DNA of 64,000 nt, from NCBI RefSeq assembly GCF_003418935.1, contig NZ_QVMT01000005.1:248279-312278 (forward strand), read 5' to 3'. The translations under genes were made by a program, and so were the position numbers. The notes below the pieces were generated by a model. It ran no database searches, had not been told where the DNA came from, and saw only the letters and a list, made by a program, of their open reading frames with translations. Positions 28,054-37,751 of this stretch are shown piece after piece; the stretch's first letter is position 1; the number at the start of each line of letters is the position of its first letter. The stretch comes from Emticicia sp. C21. GTDB taxonomy: Bacteria > Bacteroidota > Bacteroidia > Cytophagales > Spirosomataceae.

Positions 28054-28446
28054 ATGAAGGTTTTCAAATCAAAAGAACAACGAAACTTAATTGTCTTTTT
28101 TACCTCTATAGTAATTATTTGTTTAATCTTATATGCCAGAACCCGGTATATTATGAGTCAGTGTACAAAAGTAACAGTTGGTACAGTAAAGAGAACTACT
28201 TTTGTCAATGACTCCGCTGTCAAAACTGTTTATTTCGATATTGAATATAATGGCGAAAAATTAACGATTGATGACGATTATGGAGGGAAAATGAAAAATA
28301 AGGGCGAAAGATATTTCATTGTTTTATCATGCACAAGACCTAATTTTAGCGAAGCCTATTGGGACATTCCTGTACCTGACACTTTAAAATTTATACCTCA
28401 AAATGGTTGGGACAAAATACCTTATAATTTGGAGAAGATTAAATAG
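28054..28446 (+). CDS. Hypothetical membrane-anchored protein
   Basis: 130 residues, family not recognised. One N-terminal transmembrane helix (about 12-27, IVFFTSIVIICLILY) is followed by a soluble, beta-rich domain with TVGTVKRTTF, KTVYFDIEYNGEK and RYFIVLSCTRPN. Lack of a cleavage site suggests it stays anchored with the domain on the periplasmic side. It stands alone between the skp terminator and a convergent gene, with a hairpin directly after its stop. Confidence 0.7.
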   Translation: MKVFKSKEQRNLIVFFTSIVIICLILYARTRYIMSQCTKVTVGTVKRTTFVNDSAVKTVYFDIEYNGEKLTIDDDYGGKMKNKGERYFIVLSCTRPNFSEAYWDIPVPDTLKFIPQNGWDKIPYNLEKIK

Positions 28447-28452
28447 AAATAA

Positions 28453-28493
28453 AATAGGTGTACCAAAGTAAGTATGCTTTTAGTACACCTATT
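28453..28493. terminator. Bidirectional terminator between convergent genes
   Basis: Perfect 11-bp arms AATAGGTGTAC/GTACACCTATT (28453-28463, 28483-28493) with a 19-base loop. A/T-rich flanks on both sides serve both converging genes. Confidence 0.7.
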
Positions 28494-28521
28494 AAAATAA
28501 ATTCCATTTTAACTAATTCAA

Positions 28522-29745
28522 TTAAATAGCCAATTGATTAATACTATTTCCAAGATTCTCTACTACTTTTTTGCTGTTTGCATCGGTTGCTTTGGCTTTT
28601 GCGCTCGCCAGGCTTGTTTTGGCTAAAGCTAATTCTTGTTTTGCTTTTGCAGCATCTCCAGCTTTTTTATATAAACGTGCCGACTCATATCTTCCATTAG
28701 CTATATCAAGTGGTGTTTTTAATTGTGGTATCGCCGTATTTAACCAATTACGTACCTGTGTAGCTAGTTTACCATCAGGGAAATTCACATTATAGAAAGT
28801 AACATAATAGACCAGCATCTGTGGTTGTGAAGTCTGACTAACCTGATTCTGAATGAAAGCCAGCGCTTTATCTGGCCCTTGTTCACGGATGAGTGCCTGT
28901 GCTTCTATCTGCCAGGTGTTGCTTGTAACATATTGCCCTGCCCCTATCAGATTCATGTATTGTTTTAGCTTATTTACCTTAGCTAATGAATATTTACTTG
29001 CTTTGGGGCTATAAATAGCCATTTGCACCAACATACCCATCGCATTAGTTTCAGTGCCTGCATGCCCTTTGGCTTCTTCGTATTTACGGGCCGTAGCAAG
29101 GTTTCTTAACCAGAACTCCGCAAAACCATTATCCACATCCATCAGGCATTTTTTGGCTATTTCCCAACTCTCTTGAGAACTCAATTTATCTTTTGGATAA
29201 ACTCCATATAAGTCATTCGCTACTTTAATATTACGCGTAGTATCTTGTGTAATACGAAGCAGATAGGCCAGACCTGATAGCATACCTATATCGCGGCTAC
29301 CAGCCTGGTATCTTTTCCAGGCCGTACCTGATTGGGTATTAGGGTCAAGGGCTGCTTTGGCATGGTTTACGAAATCTTTAGGTGTATTAACAGGGTCAGT
29401 ATGATGTAAGATATTCTGGTTTTTATCGAAGTATAAAAACAAAGGGAAACCCGGCAAATAGATTTTCTTGTCGTTCAGAAACTTTACCTGCTTGGCATCG
29501 CTCAGATTGAGTTTATAATTAATAAAATTCTGATTATAGAATTTGCCGACCTCTGCATTTTTCAATGTAGGTTCAAGGCTCATACAAATAGGGCAGTTTG
29601 GGTGAAAACACTCTACAAAAACAGGTTTGTTCTGTGCCTTAGCTTTGGCAAATGCACCTTGTATAGTAGGCTCCCAGGTAATACCCTGAGAAAAAGCAAG
29701 ACAAGAAATGAGAATAAAGGTAGTAGATAAAAGTATTTTTTTCAT
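28522..29745 (-). CDS. Exported thioredoxin-fold protein with long helical C-terminus
   Basis: 407 residues from the ATG at 29745, which places a signal peptide (MKKILLSTTFILISCLAFSQ) at the N-terminus; the longer frame up to 29823 adds an implausible extension. Residues about 20-150 are a thioredoxin-like domain with the redox pair CPIC inside CFHPNCPICMSLEP and KPVFVECFHP before it, as in DUF255/YyaL-like and thioredoxin_7 proteins. The remaining about 250 residues look helical and TPR-like (ARLYKKAGDAAKAKQELALAK). It is probably a periplasmic thiol-disulfide protein; substrate unknown. Confidence 0.82.
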   Translation of the reverse strand: MKKILLSTTFILISCLAFSQGITWEPTIQGAFAKAKAQNKPVFVECFHPNCPICMSLEPTLKNAEVGKFYNQNFINYKLNLSDAKQVKFLNDKKIYLPGFPLFLYFDKNQNILHHTDPVNTPKDFVNHAKAALDPNTQSGTAWKRYQAGSRDIGMLSGLAYLLRITQDTTRNIKVANDLYGVYPKDKLSSQESWEIAKKCLMDVDNGFAEFWLRNLATARKYEEAKGHAGTETNAMGMLVQMAIYSPKASKYSLAKVNKLKQYMNLIGAGQYVTSNTWQIEAQALIREQGPDKALAFIQNQVSQTSQPQMLVYYVTFYNVNFPDGKLATQVRNWLNTAIPQLKTPLDIANGRYESARLYKKAGDAAKAKQELALAKTSLASAKAKATDANSKKVVENLGNSINQLAI

Positions 29746-29890
29746 CGAAAACAGGGTGGTATTTGGTATGAATAATGATGATTTATTTGCAAAAAACGTT
29801 CCATAATATAAGAAATTGCTCATAATGGATACTTCTACTCTGAAACAGTAAAAATAGCGGATTCATTTCATAATATCTCCTTAAAAATAA

Positions 29891-29919
29891 AGCCACCATC
29901 TTATGGCAAGATGATGGCT
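29891..29919 (-). terminator. Terminator of the sugar dehydrogenase-isomerase operon
   Basis: A 12-bp stem (29891-29902 with 29908-29919, one G-T pair on the minus-strand RNA), 5-base loop, followed on the minus strand by a T-rich tract. It lies 25 bases past the isomerase stop. Confidence 0.75.
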
Positions 29920-29944
29920 GCAGAAATATTAAACAGGTTTACAA

Positions 29945-30973
29945 TTATGCTAATTCTTTCTGTACTTTTTCAAGAAGTTTTTTAGTAGCCATAATACCGT
30001 CTGCATTTGATAAATAGCTAGTATCACCACCCATATCTCTCATCAAGCCTCCTTCGTATTCAATGCCTACATATCCACCAGTCCAGCCGGACGCTTTGAT
30101 GATTTTGAATATCTTGATGAAATCAGTATCAATATCGTTACCATTCGCATCGAATTTATGGGTTTTAGCGCTGATACCTCTGGCATAAGGCATCATTTTT
30201 TTCGTTCCCTCATATTTATCATGCTCTTTCACACATTTGGTTGCCATAATGCCTTTCAAATCCTGTGTGACAGGTTTGCTTCTTTCAGCACAAAAATTTC
30301 CAAAATCAGGTAAGAAACCTTTATTTTTAGATTTTACGCTCTTCATTACACCTACTAACCAGTCTGGATCGGTTGAATAGCCAAAGTGGTTTTCCACAAT
30401 CACATTCAGCCCGGCTTTTGCTGCATTTTCGCATACTTTTTCGTAGCCATCTGCTGCGGCTTTACCTACTTCTTCCATTGTTCCTTCTTCGCCTTTGCCA
30501 GATAGAGCCGACATAGCATCACCCAAATTAACCCGAATAGACGAACAGCCTAAATACTTGGCAGCATCAATCCATGAATTGTGTGCCTCTACGGCTTTCT
30601 GACGTTGAGTTGCATCTAATGAAGCGATGTTAGCACCGTCAACCATAATCAAATGGTTTTTCATGCCTAAATCGTCGCAACGTTGTTTTAATTCTTTCAG
30701 ATACGTCTGGTCGGTATGTTTATTATTGAAGAAGCCAGATACATATTCTAAAACTGAAACACCGAATTCATTTTTTGCTCTGGCCGGGAAATCCATGTTT
30801 TTCATTTTGCCGGTAAATAATTCAGAGGCAAATGAGAATTCGGCAAGGGATATTTCAAAAGTAAATTTTTTGGCAGACTCTGCCGCAAAAAGCGTTTCGG
30901 GTAGTAAAGAAGATAAGCCAAGCCCCGCAGTAGCAAGACCCAATTGGCTAAGAAATTCACGACGGTTATTCAT
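29945..30973 (-). CDS. Tat-exported sugar phosphate isomerase/epimerase (TIM barrel)
   Basis: A 342-residue xylose-isomerase-like TIM-barrel protein. The N-terminus NNRREFLSQLGLATAGLG is a clear Tat signal, so it acts in the periplasm with a bound metal. Barrel segments with candidate metal ligands include VIVENHFGYSTDP (Glu), LPDFGNF (Asp) and GGYVGIEYEGG (Glu). It lies 27 bases downstream of the sugar dehydrogenase-cytochrome gene in one operon and shares its terminator, pointing to a joint role in periplasmic sugar conversion. Substrate is not predictable from sequence alone. Confidence 0.87.
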   Translation of the reverse strand: MNNRREFLSQLGLATAGLGLSSLLPETLFAAESAKKFTFEISLAEFSFASELFTGKMKNMDFPARAKNEFGVSVLEYVSGFFNNKHTDQTYLKELKQRCDDLGMKNHLIMVDGANIASLDATQRQKAVEAHNSWIDAAKYLGCSSIRVNLGDAMSALSGKGEEGTMEEVGKAAADGYEKVCENAAKAGLNVIVENHFGYSTDPDWLVGVMKSVKSKNKGFLPDFGNFCAERSKPVTQDLKGIMATKCVKEHDKYEGTKKMMPYARGISAKTHKFDANGNDIDTDFIKIFKIIKASGWTGGYVGIEYEGGLMRDMGGDTSYLSNADGIMATKKLLEKVQKELA

Positions 30974-31000
30974 AAATTTAAGTATTGAGAGAGTGAAAGA

Positions 31001-33727
31001 TTATGGTTCAAAAGTTACTGAAAACGGTACAAATAATGCCCCTTTAGATTTATCATTTTTGAAAACAAAGTATAAATCCTGGAAGCCATTCGTTGTCGGA
31101 ATATTTACTGGGTAAGTCTTAGGTTTTTTTCCTCCTGTAAATGCCGCCATGTCGTCATTGGGCTCAACAAAGTCTGTTTTTCCTAAAAGTGGACCTTCTG
31201 CTGAACCTGTATGCACCTCAATAATTCCCCCTTGCGAGTTCAGTTGTTGTTTAGGTGCGGCTACAACGAAACTTAGTGTTTTTACACCTGTTAAGTCAAT
31301 ATTTTTTGCAGCGGCATAAGTATTAGCTCCCATCACAATCAATAGGTTTGTTTCACCCATTTTAAACTTCATGATATTTTTTGAAGTTTCCTCTGAGTTG
31401 CCTAGCAATAAAGTAGGGTTTTTCAGAACTATCAATTGCTCGGCTGTTTGAGCAGGTAGACCGTTTGCCCCTTTGTCAGTATAAGTAGCCAGAAGTTTAT
31501 AAACACCCTTGCTTGGGTCTCCACCTTCAGGTATTTTGGCCGTTACATTACCTTTTGGTGGTAGCAAGGTAGGAGGGATTTTCTTATCGGCCAGACTTAG
31601 AATGTATTGTATCATCTGATTAGCTTCCGGCAAACCAATATTCGGGTGTGCCGACATAGCAACATCTCCCCAGACACCAGCACCTCCTTTAATAATTTTA
31701 TCTGACAGAATAGCTACAGCATTGCTATTCGATTTATATTTTCTGGCAACTTCTATAAAGGCAGGGCCGACCGATTTTTTATCAGGAAAATGGCAGGCTT
31801 TACAATCACTTTTATCAATCAGGTTTTTTCCTGCAGTGAAGGTAACGGGCGCAGCCTGATGACCTTTTGACTGTGGCACATCTTCGGCATCCTGATAGGT
31901 AGCTGTGATTTTCACTTTTGAAGCCGGGATACGTTTATCTGCTAAACTACCATCTTCTTTATCTGATACACGTACCTCATACCCAATATCTTTATTCGGG
32001 AAGAAGAATGTTTTATTCCCTTCTGTTTGTTCCAAAGAAACTTGCGGAGGCTCGTTTCCGGCTTTTATAATCAATTCTTTTGAGTCTTTTAAGCCTTGAG
32101 CATCAGTGACAGTCAGAACGGCTTTATAAGTGCCTAATTTCTTGAATGTATAGCTTGGGTTCGCTTCAGCTAATACAATTGGAGCACCACCTGCCTGTGG
32201 CATTATTTTCCATTCATATTTTAATTCATCTTTATCAAAATCTTTAGTTCCCTCTGACGAAAGCTGCACAGTTAAAGGCAATGCTCCGGCTTGCTTATCC
32301 GATTTAGCTATTACCAATGGTTTGCGGTTTCCACCATTATATTCTATTCGTATAATTTTCGATTCCGGATTTGCTAAAAACCAGCCCTGACCGTATTCAA
32401 TCATGTATAAATCGCCATTCGGGCCAAAGGCCATATCAATCGGGTGTTCTAATTTCAGATTAGGCAGGAAGCGTTCCATTTTTACATAATCTCCCTGCTC
32501 GTTCATCGTTACGGCAATAATCCAGTCACGCATCCATTCGTAGATGAAGAGTTTATTGTTGTAATAATCAGGATAGGCACGTTTTGCATTCTGGAAAAAC
32601 TCTTTATGATAGACTGGTCCGGCCATGGCACTGCGTCCGCCTGTGCCTAGTAATGGGAATTTTTTGGAATCGGCAGCCGGATACCAGATAAATGCTTTCT
32701 GTGCAGGAGGTAATTCCTGCAAACCTGTATTATTAGGCGAATTATTGATTGGTTTTTCAGGATTAAATTTTTCTCCTGATTTCATGGTAGTGAAATCAAA
32801 ATCCCAATAGGATTTGTTATCGCCTACAAAATAAGGCCAACCGAAATTACCTGCTTTGCGTGCTTGTCCGAATTCGTCTTCTGCAGCTGGTCCTAAGCCC
32901 GTTGAATCTTTCCCTGCATCGGGGCCTACATCACCCCAGTATAGGAAGCCATTCTTTTTGTCAATAGAAATACGATAAGGATTTCGGTGTCCCATGGTAT
33001 AGATTTCAGGACGGGTTTTAGGCGTGCCTTTCGGGAATAAGTTTCCCTCTGGAATTGTGTAAGTACCATCTGCCTCAGGATGAATTCGGATGATTTTTCC
33101 TCTTAAATCATTGGTATTAGAAGACGATTTCTGGGCATCATAAGGGCTTCTACCCGGACGTTCATCAATAGGTGCATAACCGTCTGATGCTCTCGGGCTT
33201 GTATTATCTCCTGTTGACAGGTATAGATTACCCGCACCATCCCAATCAATAGAGCCCCCTGTATGACAGCACTGGTCTCTTTGAGTAGGAATTTCAAGAA
33301 TAACCTTTTTACTGTTCAAATCTAAGGTATTCCCTTTCATTTCGAAACGGGCTAAGATATTCTTAGGGTCGTTTCCGGCCGGTGAGTAATAAAGATATAC
33401 CCAGTGGTTTTGGGCAAAATCAGGGTCGATGTTTAGCCCTAATAGACCATCTTCGGCTTCCGGTTGTCCACCATCAGCGAAGTTGTATTTAGTGCTAACC
33501 GGAATTGAAGCTATCACTGTCGTTTTCCTGGTAACAGGGCTATACATTTTTACTAAGCCATGGCGCTCAATGAAGATTACTCTTTCATCTGGCAAAACGG
33601 CTAGTTCCAGTGGTTCATTCAGGTTTTCTGTCAGAACAACTTTTTGAAAGCGGTTTTCTTCGGGTACCTGCGCCAGAAGATATAGGGGCAGAAGACATAT
33701 AAGAAAACTCTTGAATAATGTTTTCAT
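31001..33727 (-). CDS. Multidomain PQQ-type sugar dehydrogenase/PKD/cytochrome c/CBM protein
   Basis: A 908-residue exported protein with signal peptide ending LLAQ (20). Domains: glucose/sorbosone-dehydrogenase beta-propeller at about 28-465 (CCHTGGSIDWDGAGNLYLSTGDN, GHRNPYRISID); PKD-type domain at about 470-555; class I cytochrome c at about 630-715 with CKACH (Cys642, Cys645, His646) and probable axial Met691 in GVWGDVAMSAHP; C-terminal CBM6-like beta-sandwich at about 760-908. Electrons from sugar oxidation can pass to the built-in heme. The carbohydrate-binding module would hold it on a polymer. It is the first gene of an operon with the Tat isomerase and is divergent from a Nudix-type regulator. 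Confidence 0.9.
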   Translation of the reverse strand: MKTLFKSFLICLLPLYLLAQVPEENRFQKVVLTENLNEPLELAVLPDERVIFIERHGLVKMYSPVTRKTTVIASIPVSTKYNFADGGQPEAEDGLLGLNIDPDFAQNHWVYLYYSPAGNDPKNILARFEMKGNTLDLNSKKVILEIPTQRDQCCHTGGSIDWDGAGNLYLSTGDNTSPRASDGYAPIDERPGRSPYDAQKSSSNTNDLRGKIIRIHPEADGTYTIPEGNLFPKGTPKTRPEIYTMGHRNPYRISIDKKNGFLYWGDVGPDAGKDSTGLGPAAEDEFGQARKAGNFGWPYFVGDNKSYWDFDFTTMKSGEKFNPEKPINNSPNNTGLQELPPAQKAFIWYPAADSKKFPLLGTGGRSAMAGPVYHKEFFQNAKRAYPDYYNNKLFIYEWMRDWIIAVTMNEQGDYVKMERFLPNLKLEHPIDMAFGPNGDLYMIEYGQGWFLANPESKIIRIEYNGGNRKPLVIAKSDKQAGALPLTVQLSSEGTKDFDKDELKYEWKIMPQAGGAPIVLAEANPSYTFKKLGTYKAVLTVTDAQGLKDSKELIIKAGNEPPQVSLEQTEGNKTFFFPNKDIGYEVRVSDKEDGSLADKRIPASKVKITATYQDAEDVPQSKGHQAAPVTFTAGKNLIDKSDCKACHFPDKKSVGPAFIEVARKYKSNSNAVAILSDKIIKGGAGVWGDVAMSAHPNIGLPEANQMIQYILSLADKKIPPTLLPPKGNVTAKIPEGGDPSKGVYKLLATYTDKGANGLPAQTAEQLIVLKNPTLLLGNSEETSKNIMKFKMGETNLLIVMGANTYAAAKNIDLTGVKTLSFVVAAPKQQLNSQGGIIEVHTGSAEGPLLGKTDFVEPNDDMAAFTGGKKPKTYPVNIPTTNGFQDLYFVFKNDKSKGALFVPFSVTFEP

Positions 33728-33876
33728 AGATTAAATAGAGATTGTTTAATAGAATATCAGGGCATTTTGCCTTGAAAGAATACGCTTAAGTTGGGTAATG
33801 ATTTAAGGGAAATGTTTTAAGACATGAGAAGTAGGATTGTTTATAAGTGAAAATATATAGGTCAATGGGTAAAGAT

Positions 33877-33919
33877 TACACAATATTATAAATTTTTTCA
33901 TTGTGTACAAAAAACACAA
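33877..33919. promoter_or_regulatory. Candidate operator of the Nudix-type regulator
   Basis: TACACAAT (33877-33884) and ATTGTGTA (33900-33907) are a perfect 8-bp inverted repeat with a 15-base spacer. A third half-site ACACAA lies at 33914-33919. The cluster sits just upstream of the regulator's -7 box, in the divergent region shared with the sugar dehydrogenase operon. Confidence 0.5.
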
Positions 33920-33928
33920 AGAATTTTT

Positions 33929-33936
33929 TAATTTTG
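33929..33936 (+). promoter_or_regulatory. -7 box of the Nudix-type regulator gene
   Basis: TAATTTTG, 18 bases before the ATG at 33954. The candidate operator covers the -33 region. Confidence 0.55.
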
Positions 33937-33953
33937 ATTTTTGAACGCAACTA

Positions 33954-34721
33954 ATGATGGATCAAAGACTAAAGGAATACCTTGAACTTACGCTGAAAGA
34001 AGTGTCTATCGACTGTGTGATTTTCGGTTTTCATGCCGGAGAATTGAAGGTTTTATTGTTGAAATGGAAAGGCACAGATGGATGGAGTCTGCCCGGAGGA
34101 CGAATTTATTTAGAAGAATCTGTTAATGATGCTGCAGTACGTATTCTGCAAGAGAGAACAGGCTTGAAAGAAATCTTTTTGCAACAGTTTTATACCTTCG
34201 GAAGCAATGACCGATATAAAAATATGGATGTGGAGGCTTTAATCAGGAAACTGGAATGGACGTTTGGGACAGAGTTCTATGACGAAAAGTATATGAAAAG
34301 GAATGTATCGCTCGGATACATGGCTTTAGTAGAATTTGAACAAGTAGTTGCTACCCCGGACTGGTACACAGATGAATGTATGTGGTGTGAAATATCTAAC
34401 GTACCCGAATTACTTTTCGACCATAATGAAATGATAGATATAGCTTTAAAAGCTTTAAGGCGACAGGTAAGTTATCAACCTATTGGATATAATCTATTGC
34501 CTGAGAAATTTACGATGCCTGAATTACAGCGATTGTATGAGACTATTCTTGGCAAACAACTAGACCGCCGGAATTTTCAGAAATTGGTATTGAGTTATGG
34601 TATTTTAGAGAAGCTACCCGAAAAGCGCGTAGGAGGGGCATTTAAAGCTCCATTTCTTTACAGATTTGATAAAGAGAAGTACGATAGGGCTACGAAAGAA
34701 GAGATTTTGTTTGCGATATAA
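33954..34721 (+). CDS. Nudix-domain transcriptional regulator (NrtR/AraR-like)
   Basis: A 255-residue protein with a Nudix fold at about 18-150 and a winged-helix DNA-binding region at about 165-250 (NLLPEKFTMPELQRLYETIL). The Nudix box GGRIYLEESVNDAAVRILQE lacks the REUxEE core glutamates (RILQERTG instead), so hydrolysis is unlikely and ligand sensing is expected. In Bacteroidota this family includes sugar-responsive repressors such as AraR. The neighbours (sugar dehydrogenase, isomerase, glycerol kinase, FucP-type transporter) fit a carbohydrate regulator. Two ATG codons are adjacent; the first is used. Confidence 0.85.
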   Translation: MMDQRLKEYLELTLKEVSIDCVIFGFHAGELKVLLLKWKGTDGWSLPGGRIYLEESVNDAAVRILQERTGLKEIFLQQFYTFGSNDRYKNMDVEALIRKLEWTFGTEFYDEKYMKRNVSLGYMALVEFEQVVATPDWYTDECMWCEISNVPELLFDHNEMIDIALKALRRQVSYQPIGYNLLPEKFTMPELQRLYETILGKQLDRRNFQKLVLSYGILEKLPEKRVGGAFKAPFLYRFDKEKYDRATKEEILFAI

Positions 34722-34725
34722 AGTA

Positions 34726-34752
34726 AAAGGCTCGATTCAATGTCGAGCCTTT
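34726..34752. terminator. Bidirectional terminator between the regulator and glpK
   Basis: Perfect 10-bp stem AAAGGCTCGA/TCGAGCCTTT with a 7-base loop between two converging genes. Confidence 0.8.
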
Positions 34753-34773
34753 CGTTTATTAGGTATATTACTG

Positions 34774-36270
34774 TTATTTCTCCCAATCAAAAGAGCGCTT
34801 CACTGCTTTTTTCCAGCCTTTGTAGAGAGTATTGCGTTGGGTAGCTTTCATTTTTGGCTTCCAGCGTTTGTCTACGCCCCAGTTCTGAATCAAATCATCA
34901 AAGCTTGTCCAGTAACCCACGGCTAAACCAGCCGCATAGGCTGCTCCTAAGGCAGTCGTTTCAATCATCGTCGGTCTGATAACAGGAACTTTCAGCATAT
35001 CAGACTGGAATTGCATCAATAGCTCATTCACTACCATACCGCCATCTACACGCAAAGAGCTGATTTCAATACCTGAATCATTCTCCATGGCATCTAATAC
35101 GTCTTTGGTCTGATAGGCGGTAGCTTCTAATACCGCGCGGGCAATATGTCCTTTATTAACATAACGTGTCAAACCTGCGATGACCCCTCTGGCTGATGAT
35201 TTCCAGTAAGGTGCATATAAGCCTGAGAATGCGGGAACAACGTAAGCTCCGCCATTATCTTCTACGCTTTTGGCTAATTTTTCTATATCAGTACTTTTCT
35301 GAATGATGCCCAGGTTATCTCTTAACCATTGAACTAAAGCCCCTGCAATTGCTACCGAGCCCTCTAAGGCATAATGTACTGGTTGGCCTTCAAACTGGTA
35401 GGCTACGGTTGTTAATAAGCCGTGTTTTGATGGTACTAGTTCTGTCCCTGTGTTCATCAACATGAAACAACCTGTACCATAGGTGTTTTTGGCTTCTCCG
35501 GGTTGGTAACAGGTTTGTCCTACCAAAGCAGCCTGTTGATCGCCTAAATCTCCTGCTAATGGAATGCCTTGTAGTACTTCTGATGTAATCTTGCCATAAA
35601 CTTTGCTGCTTGGCTCTATCTGTGGCAACAGTTGCAAGGGAATATTCATGATTTCTGCCAATTCAGCATCCCATGCCATTGTTTTCAGATTCATGAGTTG
35701 GGTACGGCTGGCGTTGGTTACATCAGTAATATGCAAGCCACCATTAATACCACCTGTCAGATGCCAGATGAGGAACGTATCCATATTGCCAAAAATGGCT
35801 TGTCCTTTTTCGGCATCTTCTCTTACGCCGGGGACATTATCTAAAATCCATTTGATTTTCAATCCGCTGAAATAGGTAGCTAATGGCAAACCAGTACGGT
35901 CTTGAAAAAACTGCGAGCCGTGGCTTTTCGTTAGGGCTTTTACGGTATCATCTACACGGGTATCCTGCCAAACGATGGCATTATAATAGGCTTTACCTGT
36001 ACGTTTATTCCAGACAACCGCTGTTTCCCGTTGATTAGTGATTCCACAGGCTACTATATCTTCTGTTTTAATGCTTTTTTCTATACGAGCTCTGGCGATT
36101 ACCTCCAACGTGTTTTTCCATATTTCTTCCGGATTATGCTCAACCCAACCCGGTTTCGGATATATCTGTTCGTGCTCTTTTTGTCCGACTGAAACGATAG
36201 TACCTTTGCGGTCGAAAATGATACAGCGAGTACTGGTAGTGCCTTGGTCGATGGATGCAATGTATTTCAT
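34774..36270 (-). CDS. glpK: Glycerol kinase
   Basis: FGGY-family kinase phosphorylating glycerol to glycerol 3-phosphate in the cytosol. The ATG at 36270 gives 498 residues, the standard GlpK length, and begins [14 protein letters not shown] with the ATP-phosphate loop DQGTTSTR; a longer frame to 36306 adds an unrelated extension. The FGGY signatures ([34 protein letters not shown]) and the C-terminal [11 protein letters not shown] are present. glpF and glpD are not nearby; instead it follows a FucP-type transporter. A hairpin lies 27 bases before the start, so expression probably depends on read-through or an unseen promoter. Confidence 0.96.
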   Translation of the reverse strand: MKYIASIDQGTTSTRCIIFDRKGTIVSVGQKEHEQIYPKPGWVEHNPEEIWKNTLEVIARARIEKSIKTEDIVACGITNQRETAVVWNKRTGKAYYNAIVWQDTRVDDTVKALTKSHGSQFFQDRTGLPLATYFSGLKIKWILDNVPGVREDAEKGQAIFGNMDTFLIWHLTGGINGGLHITDVTNASRTQLMNLKTMAWDAELAEIMNIPLQLLPQIEPSSKVYGKITSEVLQGIPLAGDLGDQQAALVGQTCYQPGEAKNTYGTGCFMLMNTGTELVPSKHGLLTTVAYQFEGQPVHYALEGSVAIAGALVQWLRDNLGIIQKSTDIEKLAKSVEDNGGAYVVPAFSGLYAPYWKSSARGVIAGLTRYVNKGHIARAVLEATAYQTKDVLDAMENDSGIEISSLRVDGGMVVNELLMQFQSDMLKVPVIRPTMIETTALGAAYAAGLAVGYWTSFDDLIQNWGVDKRWKPKMKATQRNTLYKGWKKAVKRSFDWEK

Positions 36271-36296
36271 AAGATTGAATAGATTGATTTGACACA

Positions 36297-36325
36297 AGAA
36301 AGGCAAGAGTTAATCTTGCCTTTCT
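36297..36325 (-). terminator. Intercistronic hairpin between transporter gene and glpK
   Basis: Perfect 12-bp stem AGAAAGGCAAGA/TCTTGCCTTTCT with a 5-base loop. On the minus strand it is followed by TGTGTC rather than a long T-run, so termination may be partial. Confidence 0.65.
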
Positions 36326-36342
36326 TTACATATAAATAGGTT

Positions 36343-37602
36343 TTATTTACTGATTTTCGAGCCCGAGAAACCATACCAGGCAATGTAAGCAAACATGGCC
36401 ACTGGTAATAGCATAGAAGTAGCCATTGAAGTACTATCGGCAATAGCTCCCATAATAGGCGGGAAAGCCGCACCACCTACAATACCCATAATGATAAATG
36501 AAGAACCCAGCTTGGTATATTTTCCTAAGTCTTTCACGCCCAAAGAGAAAATAGTAGGGAAAGTGATACTTTGGAAAAAGAAGAACGCCATAAGGGCATA
36601 TACTGCTGGTTGGCCTTTTACCTGTGAGGCAACTAATAATGCCAATACGATACCGGTTGAATAAAGACCCAATAGCACATTAGGTTTCACGAATCGCATC
36701 AGGAATGTACCTACAAATCGGCCTATCATAAATACCAACATACCTACGGAAAGTAAGCTGGCAGCATCTAGTTTAGAAACGCTGATGGCTTCCATTACAA
36801 AGTTGATAAATAAGCCCCATACACAGCCTTGTACACCTACGTTTAAGAATTGTGCAAATGCCCCTAAGGCAAAATGTTTATGTTTAAATAATGCACTTAG
36901 CGATTCGCCAAAAGACGCGTTGTCTTTACCTCTATCTTCTTCATGAGTACTTGCTTCCTGAATTTCAGGCATTGGGGTTCTCAGAAATAATAAGGCAATC
37001 ACTAATATAATAACTCCTACAATTAAATAGGGTAATTGAACCGATTTAAAACCCTCTTCTACCGATTGCGTATGCTCACTGAAAACCAACATTCTACCCA
37101 CTAGCGGCCCGATAATTACTCCTAAACCATTGAATGACTGAGCGAGATTCAGACGTCTGTCCGAAGATTCTTGTGGCCCTAGTACTGTGGCGTAAGGGTT
37201 AGCCGCTGTTTCAAGAAAGGCCAGTCCGCAAGCTAATATAAATAGTGAAACTAAGAAGAATGTCCACGATTGTGCTTCAGTAGCAGGATATACCAGAAAT
37301 GCTCCACCTGAATACAATAATAGACCTGCCAGAATCCCTTTTTTGTATCCCCATTTTCTCATGAAAATACCTGCCGGTAGCGCTATTAAGAAATAGGCAC
37401 CATAAGTAACCACCTGTACCCAGGTAGATTGAGAAATAGTAAGATTAAGGGTTTCCTGAAAGTGTTTATTGAGTACGTCGAGCATACTGATGGCAAAGCC
37501 CCATAAAAAGAAAAGACTGGTAACCAGAATAAATGGAACGAGATAGTTGTTTTGAGTAGCGTTAGTCTGGAAGCTTTGTTTGTTCCCGGAAATAGAAGCC
37601 AT
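36343..37602 (-). CDS. FucP-type sugar:proton symporter (MFS)
   Basis: A 419-residue inner-membrane transporter with about 12 hydrophobic segments. The N-terminal half has the FucP-family features FLWGFAISMLDVLNKHFQ and PAGIFMRKWGYKKGI (helix 2-3 loop), then LETAANPYATVLGP, all typical of the L-fucose/glucose/galactose permease group. The C-terminal half is shorter but complete. Likely substrate is a hexose or pentose, by proton symport. It lies directly before glpK on the same strand, but a hairpin separates them. I chose the ATG at 37602; no alternative is needed. Confidence 0.9.
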   Translation of the reverse strand: MASISGNKQSFQTNATQNNYLVPFILVTSLFFLWGFAISMLDVLNKHFQETLNLTISQSTWVQVVTYGAYFLIALPAGIFMRKWGYKKGILAGLLLYSGGAFLVYPATEAQSWTFFLVSLFILACGLAFLETAANPYATVLGPQESSDRRLNLAQSFNGLGVIIGPLVGRMLVFSEHTQSVEEGFKSVQLPYLIVGVIILVIALLFLRTPMPEIQEASTHEEDRGKDNASFGESLSALFKHKHFALGAFAQFLNVGVQGCVWGLFINFVMEAISVSKLDAASLLSVGMLVFMIGRFVGTFLMRFVKPNVLLGLYSTGIVLALLVASQVKGQPAVYALMAFFFFQSITFPTIFSLGVKDLGKYTKLGSSFIIMGIVGGAAFPPIMGAIADSTSMATSMLLPVAMFAYIAWYGFSGSKISK

Positions 37603-37751
37603 AGTAATTTTTAGGGTTAAAATTGAATGTGTTTACTGTTTGCTCAGTAATTTGTTCAAAAATGATAATTTTTTAAGAAATAATAAGATAATTTTAAAAT
37701 AAATCTCTGCCTAAAGCCATAATTAAGCGCATTTAAGAATAGAACAATAAA

